Assembly (NCBI RefSeq): GCF_001761385.1
Contig: NZ_CP017476.1
Coordinates: forward strand, 1,229,501-1,293,500
Source of the DNA: Hydrogenophaga crassostreae
GTDB lineage: Bacteria; Pseudomonadota; Gammaproteobacteria; Burkholderiales; Burkholderiaceae_C
Length of the DNA stretch: 64,000 bases
Direction of reading: 5' to 3'
Position 1 is the stretch's first letter. Each line of letters begins with the position of its first letter. Shown here piece after piece: positions 1-8,772 of this stretch. A program made the position numbers and the translations under genes. The notes beneath the pieces are model-generated. The model searched no databases. It worked only from the letters and a program-made list of their open reading frames with translations, and was not told where the DNA came from.

Positions 1-822
1 ATGCGCCAGATCGGGCGCGATGGTCAGTACCAGAGCGACCTGCCGGACTTCATGGTGTTTCTCGACTGGAAAGAGCTGCCCTGGCACTGGGCGCTGTCGG
101 ACAGCTTCATTGCAACCCTGCTGCTGATCGTGCTGGTGCCCGGCCTGGTGGCCTTCATCTTCGGCTATTTCGCTTTTCGCTCGCGCATCAAGGGGGTGTA
201 TTTTTCCATCATCACCCAGGCGCTCACCTTCGCCGCCTTGCTGCTTTTTTTCCGCAACGAAACCGGCTTCGGTGGCAACAACGGCTTCACCGATTTCAAA
301 CGCATCCTGGGCATGCCGCTGGCCACGCAGGGCATGCGCATGACGCTGTTCGTGTTGACAGGCCTCACCCTGCTGGGCTTTTTCCTCTGGGCGCGCTGGC
401 TGGTGAACAGCAAGTTTGGCCGGGTGTTGCAGGCGGTGCGCGATGCGGAGAGCCGGGTCATGTTCTGCGGCTACAACCCGCTGCCGTACAAGCTCACCAT
501 CTGGGTGATCTCGGCGGTGATGTGTGGCGTGGCCGGGGCTTTGTATGTGCCCCAGGTCGGCATCATCAACCCCGGTGAAATGAGCACCGCGGCGAGCATC
601 GAGATCGCGGTCTGGGCCGCAGTGGGCGGGCGCGCGACGCTGATCGGGCCGATCATTGGCGCCTTCATCGTCAATGGCGCGAAGAGCTGGCTGACGGTGG
701 CGTTTCCCGAGTTCTGGCTGTATCTCCTCGGCGGTTTGTTCATTGTGGTGACGCTGTTCCTGCCCCAGGGGGTGGTCGGGTTGGTGAAGAAGTTGCGCGG
801 CAGCAAGGGAGTGCAAGCATGA
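1..822 (+). CDS. urtC: Urea ABC transporter permease UrtC (5' end outside window)
   Basis: This is the second inner-membrane permease of the UrtABCDE urea importer, of the LivM branched-chain amino acid family. The frame is open from base 1, so the ATG there is probably internal. The 273 residues present are shorter than the usual roughly 350-380, so the N-terminal part lies upstream. Several hydrophobic segments are visible (about residues 38-60, 65-85, 112-132, 165-185 and 235-258). The conserved cytoplasmic loop with the GRVLQAVRDAESR stretch near residue 140 is where LivM-type permeases contact the ATPases. The stop overlaps the start of urtD by four bases (ATGA), which indicates translational coupling. 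The UrtC identity rests on the following UrtD and UrtE. Confidence 0.93.
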   Translation: MRQIGRDGQYQSDLPDFMVFLDWKELPWHWALSDSFIATLLLIVLVPGLVAFIFGYFAFRSRIKGVYFSIITQALTFAALLLFFRNETGFGGNNGFTDFKRILGMPLATQGMRMTLFVLTGLTLLGFFLWARWLVNSKFGRVLQAVRDAESRVMFCGYNPLPYKLTIWVISAVMCGVAGALYVPQVGIINPGEMSTAASIEIAVWAAVGGRATLIGPIIGAFIVNGAKSWLTVAFPEFWLYLLGGLFIVVTLFLPQGVVGLVKKLRGSKGVQA

Positions 823-1694
823 CGCCGGATTTGATGGAAGAGGGCGCCCGGCGCCTGGAGTCCCACGGGCTGGCGCCGACAGCGGGTCAGACCGAATCGG
901 GCGGTCGCAACGCCAGCTATGGCCGCGTGCACACACCTGGCGAGGTCGATGTGACCCACGGGCGCATCCTGTACCTGGAGGATGTGAACGTGAGCTTCGA
1001 TGGTTTCAAGGCCATCAACGGCCTGAGCCTGGACATCGCGCCCGGCGAGCTGCGCTGCATCATTGGCCCCAACGGCGCGGGCAAGACCACGATGATGGAC
1101 ATCATCACCGGCAAGACCAAGCCCGACAGCGGTCAGGTGTTCTTCGGCAGCACCATCGATTTGCTGCGCTACCGGGAAGCCGAAATCGCCGCCCTGGGCA
1201 TTGGCCGCAAGTTCCAGAAGCCCACGGTGTTTGAACAGTTGAGCGTGTTTGAAAATCTGGAGCTGGCGCTGGCGACCGACAAGGGCGTTCGCCGCAGCAT
1301 GGTGTTTGCGCTGACGGGCGAAGAGAAAGACCGCTTGAGCGAGGTGCTGCTCACCATCCACCTGGCCGACAGCGCGGCGCGCCCGGCAGGCTTGCTCAGC
1401 CACGGGCAAAAGCAATGGCTGGAGATCGGCATGTTGCTGATGCAGGAGCCCAAGCTGCTGTTGCTCGACGAGCCGGTGGCGGGCATGACCGATGAAGAAA
1501 CCGAGCGCACGGCGCAACTGTTTCTGACGCTCAAGGGCAAGCATTCGCTGATGGTGGTCGAGCACGACATGAGCTTTATCCGAACGATTTCGGAGAAGGT
1601 GACGGTGTTGTGTGAGGGGTCGGTTTTGGCTGAGGGCACGTTGGATGAGGTTCAAGCCGATGAGCGGGTGATTGAGGTTTACCTTGGTCGCTGA
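819..1694 (+). CDS. urtD: Urea ABC transporter ATP-binding protein UrtD
   Basis: This is the LivG-type ATPase of the urea importer and acts on the cytoplasmic face of the UrtBC permeases. Its 291 residues include an extension of about 45 residues before the ABC core. The core shows Walker A GPNGAGKTT at about 83-91, the atypical signature LSHGQKQ (His instead of Gly, as is usual in UrtD proteins), and Walker B LLLLDEP followed by VAGM. The ATG overlaps the urtC stop. The next operon gene, urtE, is separated from it by about 620 bp holding an inverted-repeat element, which is unusual inside a urt operon. Confidence 0.95.
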   Translation: MTPDLMEEGARRLESHGLAPTAGQTESGGRNASYGRVHTPGEVDVTHGRILYLEDVNVSFDGFKAINGLSLDIAPGELRCIIGPNGAGKTTMMDIITGKTKPDSGQVFFGSTIDLLRYREAEIAALGIGRKFQKPTVFEQLSVFENLELALATDKGVRRSMVFALTGEEKDRLSEVLLTIHLADSAARPAGLLSHGQKQWLEIGMLLMQEPKLLLLDEPVAGMTDEETERTAQLFLTLKGKHSLMVVEHDMSFIRTISEKVTVLCEGSVLAEGTLDEVQADERVIEVYLGR

Positions 1695-1721
1695 TCCCTT
1701 TGTCGTTGCTCCTGCTCTTGC

Positions 1722-2284
1722 TGGGCAGGCCGGGTCTCGGCCCGGCGGCCGAGGCACTTTCTTTTGCTTCGCCAAAAGAAAGTACCCAAAGAAAAGGCGA
1801 GCCGGATGCGCTGTCCCTCCGCTGCGCTGCGGGCACGCTGCGTTGCTCGGTCCGCGCGGGGTCTGGCTGAACTCGCCTTCGGCTCAGACAACGCCAGCCC
1901 TGATCCGCGCGGGCCTGCGCTACTCGCCAGCGCATGACGGCGGAAGGCGGGAGCGGGAGAAGGCTGCCCTGCGGTCCCCCGGGGCAGCGCAACACCGCCT
2001 GATTCGTTTCGCCTGTGCCGCTCCCTTGTGGGGAGGTGCACCAAAGGCGCCGGGAGAGGTTGGGTCAGTATTTCGCCGTGTGGCCGGGCTGAGCAGCGCA
2101 GCGGCTGGCGGATCAGGGCGGGCGTTGTTTGAGCGAAGCGAGTTCAGCCCGACCCCGTCAGACGCGAGCAGCGCAAGGCACCGCGAAGCGGCCCGGACTT
2201 CGGCTCGCCTTTTCTTTGCTTACTTTCTTTTGGCGAAGCAAAAGAAAGTGAGTCGCCAGCCGGGGCGAGATCCGGCACGCCTCT
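1722..2284. repeat. Long imperfect inverted-repeat element between urtD and urtE
   Basis: Bases 1755-1804 and 2201-2250 are inverted copies of one another with two mismatches over 50 bp. Similarity continues outward to about 1722 and 2284, and inward through a second matching pair (about 1863-1908 with 2108-2152). The left ~185 bp is therefore roughly the reverse complement of the right ~175 bp, around a ~200-bp centre. Each outer arm also contains its own perfect 11-bp hairpin (1756-1783 and 2222-2249). A 214-codon open frame crosses the element, but its low-complexity translation looks like repeat read-through and not a gene. I recall similar read-through products from many Burkholderiales genomes, so this is probably a dispersed non-coding repeat. 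No transposase is present. Confidence 0.85.
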
Positions 2285-2312
2285 CGAACGAAGAGCAAAC
2301 AAGGAAGACAAA

Positions 2313-3011
2313 ATGAGCCTCCTGCAAGTCAAAGAAGTCAACCAGTACTACGGCGGCAGCCACATCCTGCGCAACGTCAACCTCACCGCCGAGCTGGGCC
2401 AGGTCACCGTGGTGCTGGGCCGCAACGGCGTGGGCAAGACCACGCTGCTGAAATCCCTCATGGGCCTGGTCCCGATCAAGAGCGGCAGCATCGCGCTCGA
2501 TGGCCAGGCCATCGACAAGGCCACCCCCTACGAGCGGGCGCGCGCAGGTGTGGGCTATGTGCCTCAGGGGCGGGAAATCTTCGGTCGCCTGACCGTGGAA
2601 GAGAACCTGCTGATGGGGCTGGCCTACAAGAAGGGCAGCACCCCCATTCCCGCCGAACTGTTCGAGCTGTTTCCGGTGCTCAAGCAGATGCTGCAGCGCC
2701 GCGGCGGCGACCTCTCCGGCGGACAGCAGCAACAGCTCGCCATTGCCCGCGCGCTGGCCGCCGGCCCCAAGCTGCTGATCCTGGACGAGCCCACCGAGGG
2801 CATCCAGCCCAACATCATCAAGGACATCGGGCGCGTGATCCGCATGCTGGCCGACCGCGGCAACATGGCCATTGTGCTGGTGGAGCAGTATTACGACTTC
2901 GCCGAAGAGCTGGCCGACCAGTACGTGGTGATGGAGCGTGGCGAGGTGATCGCCAGCGGACCGGGCAGCGAGATGCAGGCCAAAGGTGTGCGCCAGATGG
3001 TGGCGATCTGA
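2313..3011 (+). CDS. urtE: Urea ABC transporter ATP-binding protein UrtE
   Basis: This is the LivF-type second ATPase of the urea importer, 232 residues and full length for UrtE. Motifs seen are Walker A GRNGVGKTT at about 36-44, signature LSGGQQQQLAIARAL near 139, and Walker B LLILDEPTEGIQ near 158. The GxQ after Walker B is typical of LivF/UrtE. A good ribosome-binding site (AAGGAAG) lies about 6 bases before the ATG, so translation can restart after the inverted-repeat element upstream. Whether the urt transcript passes through that element intact is unknown. Confidence 0.95.
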   Translation: MSLLQVKEVNQYYGGSHILRNVNLTAELGQVTVVLGRNGVGKTTLLKSLMGLVPIKSGSIALDGQAIDKATPYERARAGVGYVPQGREIFGRLTVEENLLMGLAYKKGSTPIPAELFELFPVLKQMLQRRGGDLSGGQQQQLAIARALAAGPKLLILDEPTEGIQPNIIKDIGRVIRMLADRGNMAIVLVEQYYDFAEELADQYVVMERGEVIASGPGSEMQAKGVRQMVAI

Positions 3012-3205
3012 CGCCGCCCCGGGTCTACCGGGACTCGACGCACCGATGTGGGCGCCAGGCGCCGGGGTTCACAAATTTGGTGCGTGCCTGGGGCCCCGGA
3101 GCGACCGCGGCTCTGGCATCGATATTGCTCAACAGCATCCACCCACACAGGGTCCTTCGCCCGGATCCGCAGTGCAAACCCATTGGCCCACGGAGCATTC
3201 CATTC

Positions 3206-4240
3206 ATGAACAAGCGTCACGCCCTATCCACCCTCGCCGCACTGGTGTCCTTTGCCGCTCTCGGCAGCGTCGCCCATGCCGAAACCCCGATCAAGTTCCA
3301 GCTCGACTGGCGCTTTGAAGGCCCTTCGGCCCTGTTTTTGCACCCCGAGGCCAAGGGCTACTTCAAGGCGGCGGGGCTGGACGTGACGGTGGATTCGGGC
3401 AACGGCTCGGGCGGCACGGTCACCCGCGTGGCATCCGGTTCCTACGACATGGGTTTTGCCGACATGGCCGCCCTGATGGAGTTCCATGCCAACAACCCCG
3501 ATGCGCCGAACAAGCCGGTGGCGGTGATGATGGTCTACAACAACACGCCGGCGGCGGTCATGGCGTTGAAGAAAAGCGGCATCACCAAGCCCGCCGACCT
3601 GAACGGCAAGAAGCTGGGCGCGCCGGTGTTCGACGCGGGACGCAAGGCATTTCCGATTTTTCAGAAAGCCAACAATGTGACCAGCGTGGCCTGGACCTCG
3701 ATGGACCCGCCGCTGCGCGAAACCATGCTGGTGCGCGGTGACATCGATGCCATCACCGGTTTCGGCTTCACCTCCCTGCTCAACCTGGAAGCCCGCGGCG
3801 TCAAGGCGGCCGACGTGGTCATGATGAACTACGCTGACTACGGGGTGAAGCTGTACGGCAACGCCATCATCGCCAGCCCCAAGCTGATCAAGGAGAACCC
3901 GGCGGCCGTCAAAGCCTTCCTGCTGGCCTTCAGCAAAGGGGCCAAGGAAGTGATGGCCAGTCCGGCGGTCGCGATCGAGAGCGTCAAGGCGCGCGACGGC
4001 ATCGTGAATGTGGCGCTGGAAACGCGCCGCCTGCAGCTGGCGGTGGACACCGTGCTGGCCACGCCCGACGCGCGCAAGGAAGGCTTCGGGCAGGTGGTGC
4101 CGGCGCGCCTGGCGCTGATGGCCTCTCAGGTTTCCGACGCCTACAACACCAAGGCGCGCATCGACCCCGCCGCCGTCTGGGACGGCAGCATGCTGCCCCC
4201 GGCCGCAGCATTGAACGTCTTGCCGCCAGCGAAGAAGTGA
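3206..4240 (+). CDS. NMT1/THI5-like ABC transporter substrate-binding protein
   Basis: This is a periplasmic binding protein of the nitrate/sulfonate/taurine/pyrimidine (NMT1) type, 344 residues from the chosen ATG. That start gives a clean signal peptide with cleavage near AHA|ETP. An in-frame start upstream at 3077 would add 43 unlike residues and is rejected. The mature protein begins with the family pattern FQLDWRFEGP and continues with a GYF...GLDV strand and a GSYDMGFADM segment, as in NMT1 proteins. It is followed by its own ATPase and permease and then a deaminase and ureD, so the ligand is probably a nitrogen-containing heterocycle or related compound. The exact substrate cannot be read from the sequence. 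Confidence 0.88.
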   Translation: MNKRHALSTLAALVSFAALGSVAHAETPIKFQLDWRFEGPSALFLHPEAKGYFKAAGLDVTVDSGNGSGGTVTRVASGSYDMGFADMAALMEFHANNPDAPNKPVAVMMVYNNTPAAVMALKKSGITKPADLNGKKLGAPVFDAGRKAFPIFQKANNVTSVAWTSMDPPLRETMLVRGDIDAITGFGFTSLLNLEARGVKAADVVMMNYADYGVKLYGNAIIASPKLIKENPAAVKAFLLAFSKGAKEVMASPAVAIESVKARDGIVNVALETRRLQLAVDTVLATPDARKEGFGQVVPARLALMASQVSDAYNTKARIDPAAVWDGSMLPPAAALNVLPPAKK

Positions 4241-4386
4241 GCCTTTTCAGGCATTGAAGCGGGCCGCGCGTTGACGCGTGTGGCCTGCGCCCACCGGCGA
4301 GCAATGCCGGTTGGGTCAGTCTGGCTTTTTGTTGGTTTTCAGGGCAGGGCGCTGTGGTGGCCTGTCCGCTTCCGGATCACCCCCCC

Positions 4387-5223
4387 ATGGCAGAAGATTT
4401 GGCGCCCGCCACTGACACACCCTTTGTCGAATTTGATCAGGTCTGGCTCGCCTACAACGACGAGTTGCTGGCCAAAAACACCTTCGCGGTGGAGGACATC
4501 AACCTCAAGGTCAAGCGGGGCGAGTTCATCGCCATCGTGGGGCCGTCGGGTTGTGGCAAGTCCACCTTCATGAAGCTGACCACGGGTCTGCGCATGCCGA
4601 GCATGGGCAGGATCCGCATCGACGGGCAGCCGGTGACCGGCCCGTTGAAAATTTCGGGCATGGCGTTTCAGGCGCCGTCATTGCTGCCCTGGCGCACGAC
4701 GCTGGACAACGTTTTGCTGCCGCTGGAAATTGTGGAGCCCTTTCGCAGCCAGTTCAAGGACCGCAAGCGCGAGTTCGCCGAGCGCGCCAGCAAGCTGCTC
4801 GAAAGCGTCGGGCTGGCGGGCATGGAGAAGAAGTTTCCCTGGGAGCTTTCAGGCGGCATGCAGCAGCGCGCGAGCATTTGCCGCGCCCTGATCCATGAGC
4901 CCAAGATGCTGTTGCTCGACGAGCCGTTCGGCGCGCTCGATGCGTTCACGCGCGAGGAGCTCTGGTGCACCCTGCGCGATTTGTGGGAAGCGCAGCAATT
5001 CAACGTCATCCTGGTCACCCACGATTTGCGCGAGTCGGTGTTTCTGGCCGACACGGTGTACTGCATGAGCAGGAGCCCGGGGCGGTTCGTGGTGCAGCGC
5101 GAGATCGAGATCCCGAGGACCAGGGATCTGGAAGTGACCTACACGCCCGGCTTCACCGACATCGTGCACGAACTGCGCGGCCACATCGGCGCGCAGAGAG
5201 GGGCTCCCCCTGCGCCGGCCTGA
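4387..5223 (+). CDS. ABC transporter ATP-binding protein (NMT1/SsuB/TauB type)
   Basis: This ATPase energises the importer whose binding protein precedes it and whose permease follows. From ATG 4387 it has 278 residues. Motifs are Walker A GPSGCGKST, Q-loop in MAFQAPSLLPWRT, signature LSGGMQQRASICRAL, and Walker B MLLLDEPFGALD followed by AFTREEL, then the switch His in LVTHDLRES. These match the SsuB/TauB/NrtD group. An in-frame start 33 bases upstream is possible, but the residues it would add are not family-like. The stop is followed at once by a copy of the dispersed GC-rich repeat, which separates it from the permease gene by 110 bp. Confidence 0.92.
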   Translation: MAEDLAPATDTPFVEFDQVWLAYNDELLAKNTFAVEDINLKVKRGEFIAIVGPSGCGKSTFMKLTTGLRMPSMGRIRIDGQPVTGPLKISGMAFQAPSLLPWRTTLDNVLLPLEIVEPFRSQFKDRKREFAERASKLLESVGLAGMEKKFPWELSGGMQQRASICRALIHEPKMLLLDEPFGALDAFTREELWCTLRDLWEAQQFNVILVTHDLRESVFLADTVYCMSRSPGRFVVQREIEIPRTRDLEVTYTPGFTDIVHELRGHIGAQRGAPPAPA

Positions 5224-5286
5224 CGGTCGCCTCCCCCAGGTGGCAACCCCTGCGGCCGGTCAAAGCCCGTTCCACGGCGTTCCTTG
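5224..5286 (+). repeat. Dispersed GC-rich post-stop repeat, copy A (short)
   Basis: This short copy keeps the CCCCCAGG block and the GCGGCCGGTCAAAGCC...TTCCACGGCG block found in five longer copies in the window. It lies directly after the ATPase stop and before the permease start, so it is transcribed within the operon. Confidence 0.6.
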
Positions 5287-5333
5287 TTGACACCCTCGCT
5301 CGCCGTCTTTTCTCGTTACGTACTGGAAACTCC

Positions 5334-6101
5334 GTGAAGAACAACAAACAACTTGAACGCTGGTCACCGCTGTTGCTGCTGATCGCCATCGTCGTGATCT
5401 GGGAAGTGATCACCAGCGGCTTCGGGGTTTCGGAGTTCATTTTCCCCAGCCCTTCGCGGATCTGGATACAGACGCTGGAATACAAGGAAGTGATTCTGGG
5501 TCACGCCTGGCGCACCTTCTGGGTGACGATGGTGGGCTTTGCCATTGCCATCGTGGTGGGCGTGCTGGGGGGCTTTCTGATCGGCAGTTCGCGGCTGGCC
5601 TACGTGGCGATCTATCCGTTGATGACGGCCTTCAATGCCTTGCCCAAGGCGGCGTTCGTGCCCATTCTCGTGGTCTGGTTCGGCATCGGTGTGGGCCCGG
5701 CGGTGCTGACGGCATTTCTCATCAGTTTTTTTCCCATCATGGTCAACATCGCCACCGGCCTGGCCACGCTGGAGCCCGAGCTGGAAGATGTGCTGCGGGT
5801 GCTGGGCGCCAAGCGCTGGGACGTGTTGACCAAGGTTGGCCTGCCGCGCTCCATGCCGTACTTCTTCGGCTCGCTCAAGGTCGCCATCACGCTGGCTTTC
5901 GTGGGCACCACGGTGTCGGAGATGAGCGCGTCCAACGAAGGCATCGGCTACCTGCTGATTTCCGCCGGCAGCTCCATGCAGATGGGCCTGGCGTTCAGCG
6001 GCCTGCTGGTGGTGGGCGCCATGGCCATGGCGATGTACGAGCTGTTCAGCTTCATCGAGAAGCACACGACCGGCTGGGCCCATCGAGGCAGCCAGCACTG
6101 A
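5334..6101 (+). CDS. ABC transporter permease (SsuC/TauC type)
   Basis: This is the inner-membrane permease of the NMT1-type importer, 255 residues from a GTG at 5334. That start gives the short basic N-terminus VKNNKQLERW followed directly by a first membrane segment; longer in-frame starts run through the repeat and look non-coding. The single BPD_transp_1 domain has about six membrane segments. Its EAA-like cytoplasmic loop (LEPELEDVLRVLGAKRWD) near residue 150 is the ATPase contact. It completes the three-gene transporter with 3206-4240 and 4387-5223. Confidence 0.9.
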   Translation: MKNNKQLERWSPLLLLIAIVVIWEVITSGFGVSEFIFPSPSRIWIQTLEYKEVILGHAWRTFWVTMVGFAIAIVVGVLGGFLIGSSRLAYVAIYPLMTAFNALPKAAFVPILVVWFGIGVGPAVLTAFLISFFPIMVNIATGLATLEPELEDVLRVLGAKRWDVLTKVGLPRSMPYFFGSLKVAITLAFVGTTVSEMSASNEGIGYLLISAGSSMQMGLAFSGLLVVGAMAMAMYELFSFIEKHTTGWAHRGSQH

Positions 6102-6151
6102 GCGCCCTCCCGCCGCGCCGGTCGGCTTTTCCTTTCGTCACAATCTCCTCC

Positions 6152-6628
6152 ATGAACGTTGATCAGATTCAAAAGCATTTGCTGCGGGCCAATGAGGTGG
6201 CCATGCGCGCGGCCGGCATGGGGCGGCACCCGTTCGGGGCCTTGCTCGTGGCGCCGGATGGTGAAACGGTGTTGGCCGAGCAGGGCAACATCGACACGGT
6301 GAACCACGCCGAGTCGACGCTGGCCCGGCAGGCGGCGGACAACTGGCCGGGCGCGTACCTGGCGCGCTGCACCCTGGTGACCACCTTCGAGCCCTGCGCG
6401 ATGTGCACCGGCACGCTGTATTGGGCCAACATCGGGCGCGTGGTCTACGGCGCCAGTGAAACCGACTTGCTGGCCATGACGGGCAACCACGAAGAGAACC
6501 CGACGCTGTCGCTGCCATGCCGCGAAGTGCTGGCGCGCGGGCAAAAGGCGATCGAGGTGATCGGCCCGGTGCCCGAACTGACCGAAGAGATGCTGGCGCC
6601 GCACCGCGATTTCTGGGCCGCGCGCTGA
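6152..6628 (+). CDS. Zinc-dependent nucleoside/nucleobase deaminase (CDA-fold)
   Basis: This 158-residue protein belongs to the cytidine deaminase-like superfamily. Zinc ligands and catalytic Glu are visible: His52-Ala-Glu54 (in NHAES) and the PCAMC motif with Cys82 and Cys85. The size and the GxHPFGALLV start resemble guanine, cytosine and tRNA-adenosine deaminases. The substrate is not determined by the motifs. Its place between an NMT1-type importer and ureD suggests it releases ammonia from an imported heterocycle; that is inference. The stop TGA shares its last base with the ureD ATG, so the two are translationally coupled. Confidence 0.85.
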   Translation: MNVDQIQKHLLRANEVAMRAAGMGRHPFGALLVAPDGETVLAEQGNIDTVNHAESTLARQAADNWPGAYLARCTLVTTFEPCAMCTGTLYWANIGRVVYGASETDLLAMTGNHEENPTLSLPCREVLARGQKAIEVIGPVPELTEEMLAPHRDFWAAR

Positions 6629-7458
6629 TGGCCTGGCAAGCGAACCTCGCGCTCGACTACCGGCTCAACGGCGCGCGCACCGTCTTGCACCACGAACACG
6701 ACGGCCCGTTGCGCATCCTCAAGAGCCTCTACCCAGAGGGCGATGCGATCTGCCACAACGTGATCGTGCACCCGCCGGGCGGGCTGGTTGGCGGCGATAC
6801 GCTGGACATTCGGGTTCGGGTACAGGAGGGCGCGCATGGCCTGATCAGCACGCCGGGCGCCACGCGCTTCTACGCCTGCGATGATGAGCCGGCCACGCAA
6901 CGCGTGCATCTCGCGCTTGAGCCAGGGGCCCGGCTCGAATGGCTGCCTCTGGAAGCCATTGCCTATCCAGGTTGCCGGGCCAGGAACCAGTGGCAAGCCA
7001 CGCTGGCCGAGGGTGCTGAGCTGCTGGCCTGGGATGTGACCGCTCTGGGGTTGCCCAATGCGAACCAGCCCTTTGTTTTCGGACACTTTGAGCAACATAT
7101 GAGCATTCCCGGGCTGTGGCTGGAACAGGCTCAGATCGAGGCCGGCGATCTTCGATTGCTTGACTCGCCATTGGGCCTGGGTGGGTTGCGCTGCATGGGC
7201 ACCATGCTGCTGGCTGCGGGCACAGCGCTGACGCGCGCGCGGCGCGAGTTGTTGCTGGGCTCGGTGCGTGACGTGCTGGCGGAGCCCCCTGAGGGTGTTC
7301 GGGTCGGCGCGACCTGCCCCAATGACCACATGTTGGTGGTGCGCGCAGCAGCGCCGCTGGTCGAGCCACTGATGGGTTGCCTGCAAACGGTGTGGGGTGT
7401 TCTGCGGTCGGCGGGTTGGGGCGAGGGCGTTCAAGCGCCACGTATCTGGCGCGTTTGA
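6628..7458 (+). CDS. ureD: Urease accessory protein UreD
   Basis: UreD (UreH) is a urease maturation chaperone that binds apo-urease together with UreF and UreG for nickel insertion. The 276-residue protein shows the family pattern: a DYR...TVL..EHDGPLR...YPEG start, the glycine-rich HPPGGLVGGD block near residue 55, and GATRFYA near 75. It starts on the last base of the deaminase stop. Unusually, the next gene (7537) is an MFS exporter and not ureA, so urease structural and other accessory genes must lie elsewhere or be missing. Confidence 0.93.
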   Translation: MAWQANLALDYRLNGARTVLHHEHDGPLRILKSLYPEGDAICHNVIVHPPGGLVGGDTLDIRVRVQEGAHGLISTPGATRFYACDDEPATQRVHLALEPGARLEWLPLEAIAYPGCRARNQWQATLAEGAELLAWDVTALGLPNANQPFVFGHFEQHMSIPGLWLEQAQIEAGDLRLLDSPLGLGGLRCMGTMLLAAGTALTRARRELLLGSVRDVLAEPPEGVRVGATCPNDHMLVVRAAAPLVEPLMGCLQTVWGVLRSAGWGEGVQAPRIWRV

Positions 7459-7536
7459 GCAATTGCAACTGGCACGCGGTGACAGCGGGTGAATTCCACC
7501 CCGTGACAGGGACTGGGTGCCATACCGGTTAGCCTC

Positions 7537-8772
7537 ATGGGCATGCCTATCGCGCCGCCACCTCAAACCGCTTCCATCTCACCCTGGTTGTTACCCAACC
7601 TGCTGGCCCAACTTGCCTTTGGCTTGCTGGCCATGACGATGAACCTGCCTTCCATGCAGGAGTGGGGCGCTTTGCTCAATGGCAGCCCGGCTGCGGTGCA
7701 GCTCACCTTCAGTGCCTACCTGGTGAGCTACGGCGTCTTTCAGCTGGTTTATGGACCGTTGTCTGACCAGATCGGTCGCAAGCCTACGTTGCTGGTGGGT
7801 CTGAGCATCGCAGTGATGGGGTCGGTATGGGCGGCGCTGGCCACCAGTCTGCCGATGTTGACAGCGGCGCGGGCGCTGCAGGGGGCCGGATGTGCCGCAG
7901 GCATGGTGGTCGGGCGGGCGATGGTTCAGGATCTTTTTCAAGGGCCGCAGCGGACCCGGGTGATGGCCTATGTGGGCATGGTGATGGGTTTGTGTCCGCC
8001 TCTGGCCACTGTGATCGGCGGGCAGTTGCACGTTCACCTGGGATGGCAGTCGAATTTTGTGGTGATGGCGCTGGTGGCGGCTGGATTGTGGGTGGCCGCC
8101 TGGCGTGGATTGCCCAGCCATGTCAAGGCCACACAGGTGCGTCCGCACTGGTTTGGTGCGATGGTGTCGTCCTATGCGCAGCTTGCCCGTGAGCCTTCGT
8201 TTCTGCTGTTCGTGGTGGTGTTGTCCATGATGAGCGCCACCTTCTACGCGTTTCTGGCTGCTGCGCCCGGCGTATTGGGCACCTTTGGCGTGGGGCCCGA
8301 CGGGGTCGGTTTCTACATCATGCTGGTGCCGCTGTCTTACATCGTTGGCAATTTTCTGACTTCGCGACTGGCGCATCGAGAAAACGACCGCGGCATGATG
8401 CTCTGGGGCCAGGTGTTGACCTTGACCGGCATTTCATTGATGGGCGGGCTGGCCTGGAGTGGCGTTGAGTCGCCACTGGCGTTTACGGGTCCTTTGATGT
8501 TGCTGGGGCTGGGCAACGGTTTGCTGGTGCCTCCAGCATTGGCGGGCACCGTGGGTCTGGTGCCCGCTTTGGCGGGTTCTGCGGCGGCGGTGGCAGGGCT
8601 GACACAGCAACTGATGGGGGCACTCGGCGGTTTCGCGGTGGGCCTGCTGCCGCAAACCGATGCCAAACCCCTGGCGTTGCTCATGTTGCTGCTGGCTGGT
8701 GTGGGCGCGCTCGCCCAGTGGCGCTTGTTTCAGCGCGCGTCGCCGACGCCCCCGGGGCCTGTCAGGCAGTGA
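7537..8772 (+). CDS. Bcr/CflA-type MFS drug exporter
   Basis: This 411-residue major facilitator protein has about twelve membrane segments and matches the Bcr/CflA drug-resistance group. The motif A region YGPLSDQIGRKPTLLVG lies after the second helix, near residue 70. A motif-C-like stretch (GAGCAAGMVVGRAMVQDLF) follows in helices 4-5. Two starts (7537 and 7543) are possible. It reads in the same direction as ureD, 78 bp downstream, but has no functional link to urease. It could be transcribed with the flavoprotein gene at 8965. The substrate is unknown. Confidence 0.88.
   Translation: MGMPIAPPPQTASISPWLLPNLLAQLAFGLLAMTMNLPSMQEWGALLNGSPAAVQLTFSAYLVSYGVFQLVYGPLSDQIGRKPTLLVGLSIAVMGSVWAALATSLPMLTAARALQGAGCAAGMVVGRAMVQDLFQGPQRTRVMAYVGMVMGLCPPLATVIGGQLHVHLGWQSNFVVMALVAAGLWVAAWRGLPSHVKATQVRPHWFGAMVSSYAQLAREPSFLLFVVVLSMMSATFYAFLAAAPGVLGTFGVGPDGVGFYIMLVPLSYIVGNFLTSRLAHRENDRGMMLWGQVLTLTGISLMGGLAWSGVESPLAFTGPLMLLGLGNGLLVPPALAGTVGLVPALAGSAAAVAGLTQQLMGALGGFAVGLLPQTDAKPLALLMLLLAGVGALAQWRLFQRASPTPPGPVRQ

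Noticed and set aside
471..1775. 434-codon leftward frame under urtC and urtD
   Set aside because: It is antisense to well-supported urt genes and is rich in His, Gln and Arg, as expected from the opposite strand of GC-rich coding DNA.
1672..2316. 214-codon rightward frame between urtD and urtE
   Set aside because: It is the read-through of a large inverted repeat; composition is low-complexity and no family pattern is visible.
3012..3205. Possible riboswitch (guanidine or purine type) before the NMT1-type binding protein
   Set aside because: The stretch is GC-rich with small hairpins, but the conserved ykkC or purine motifs could not be found.
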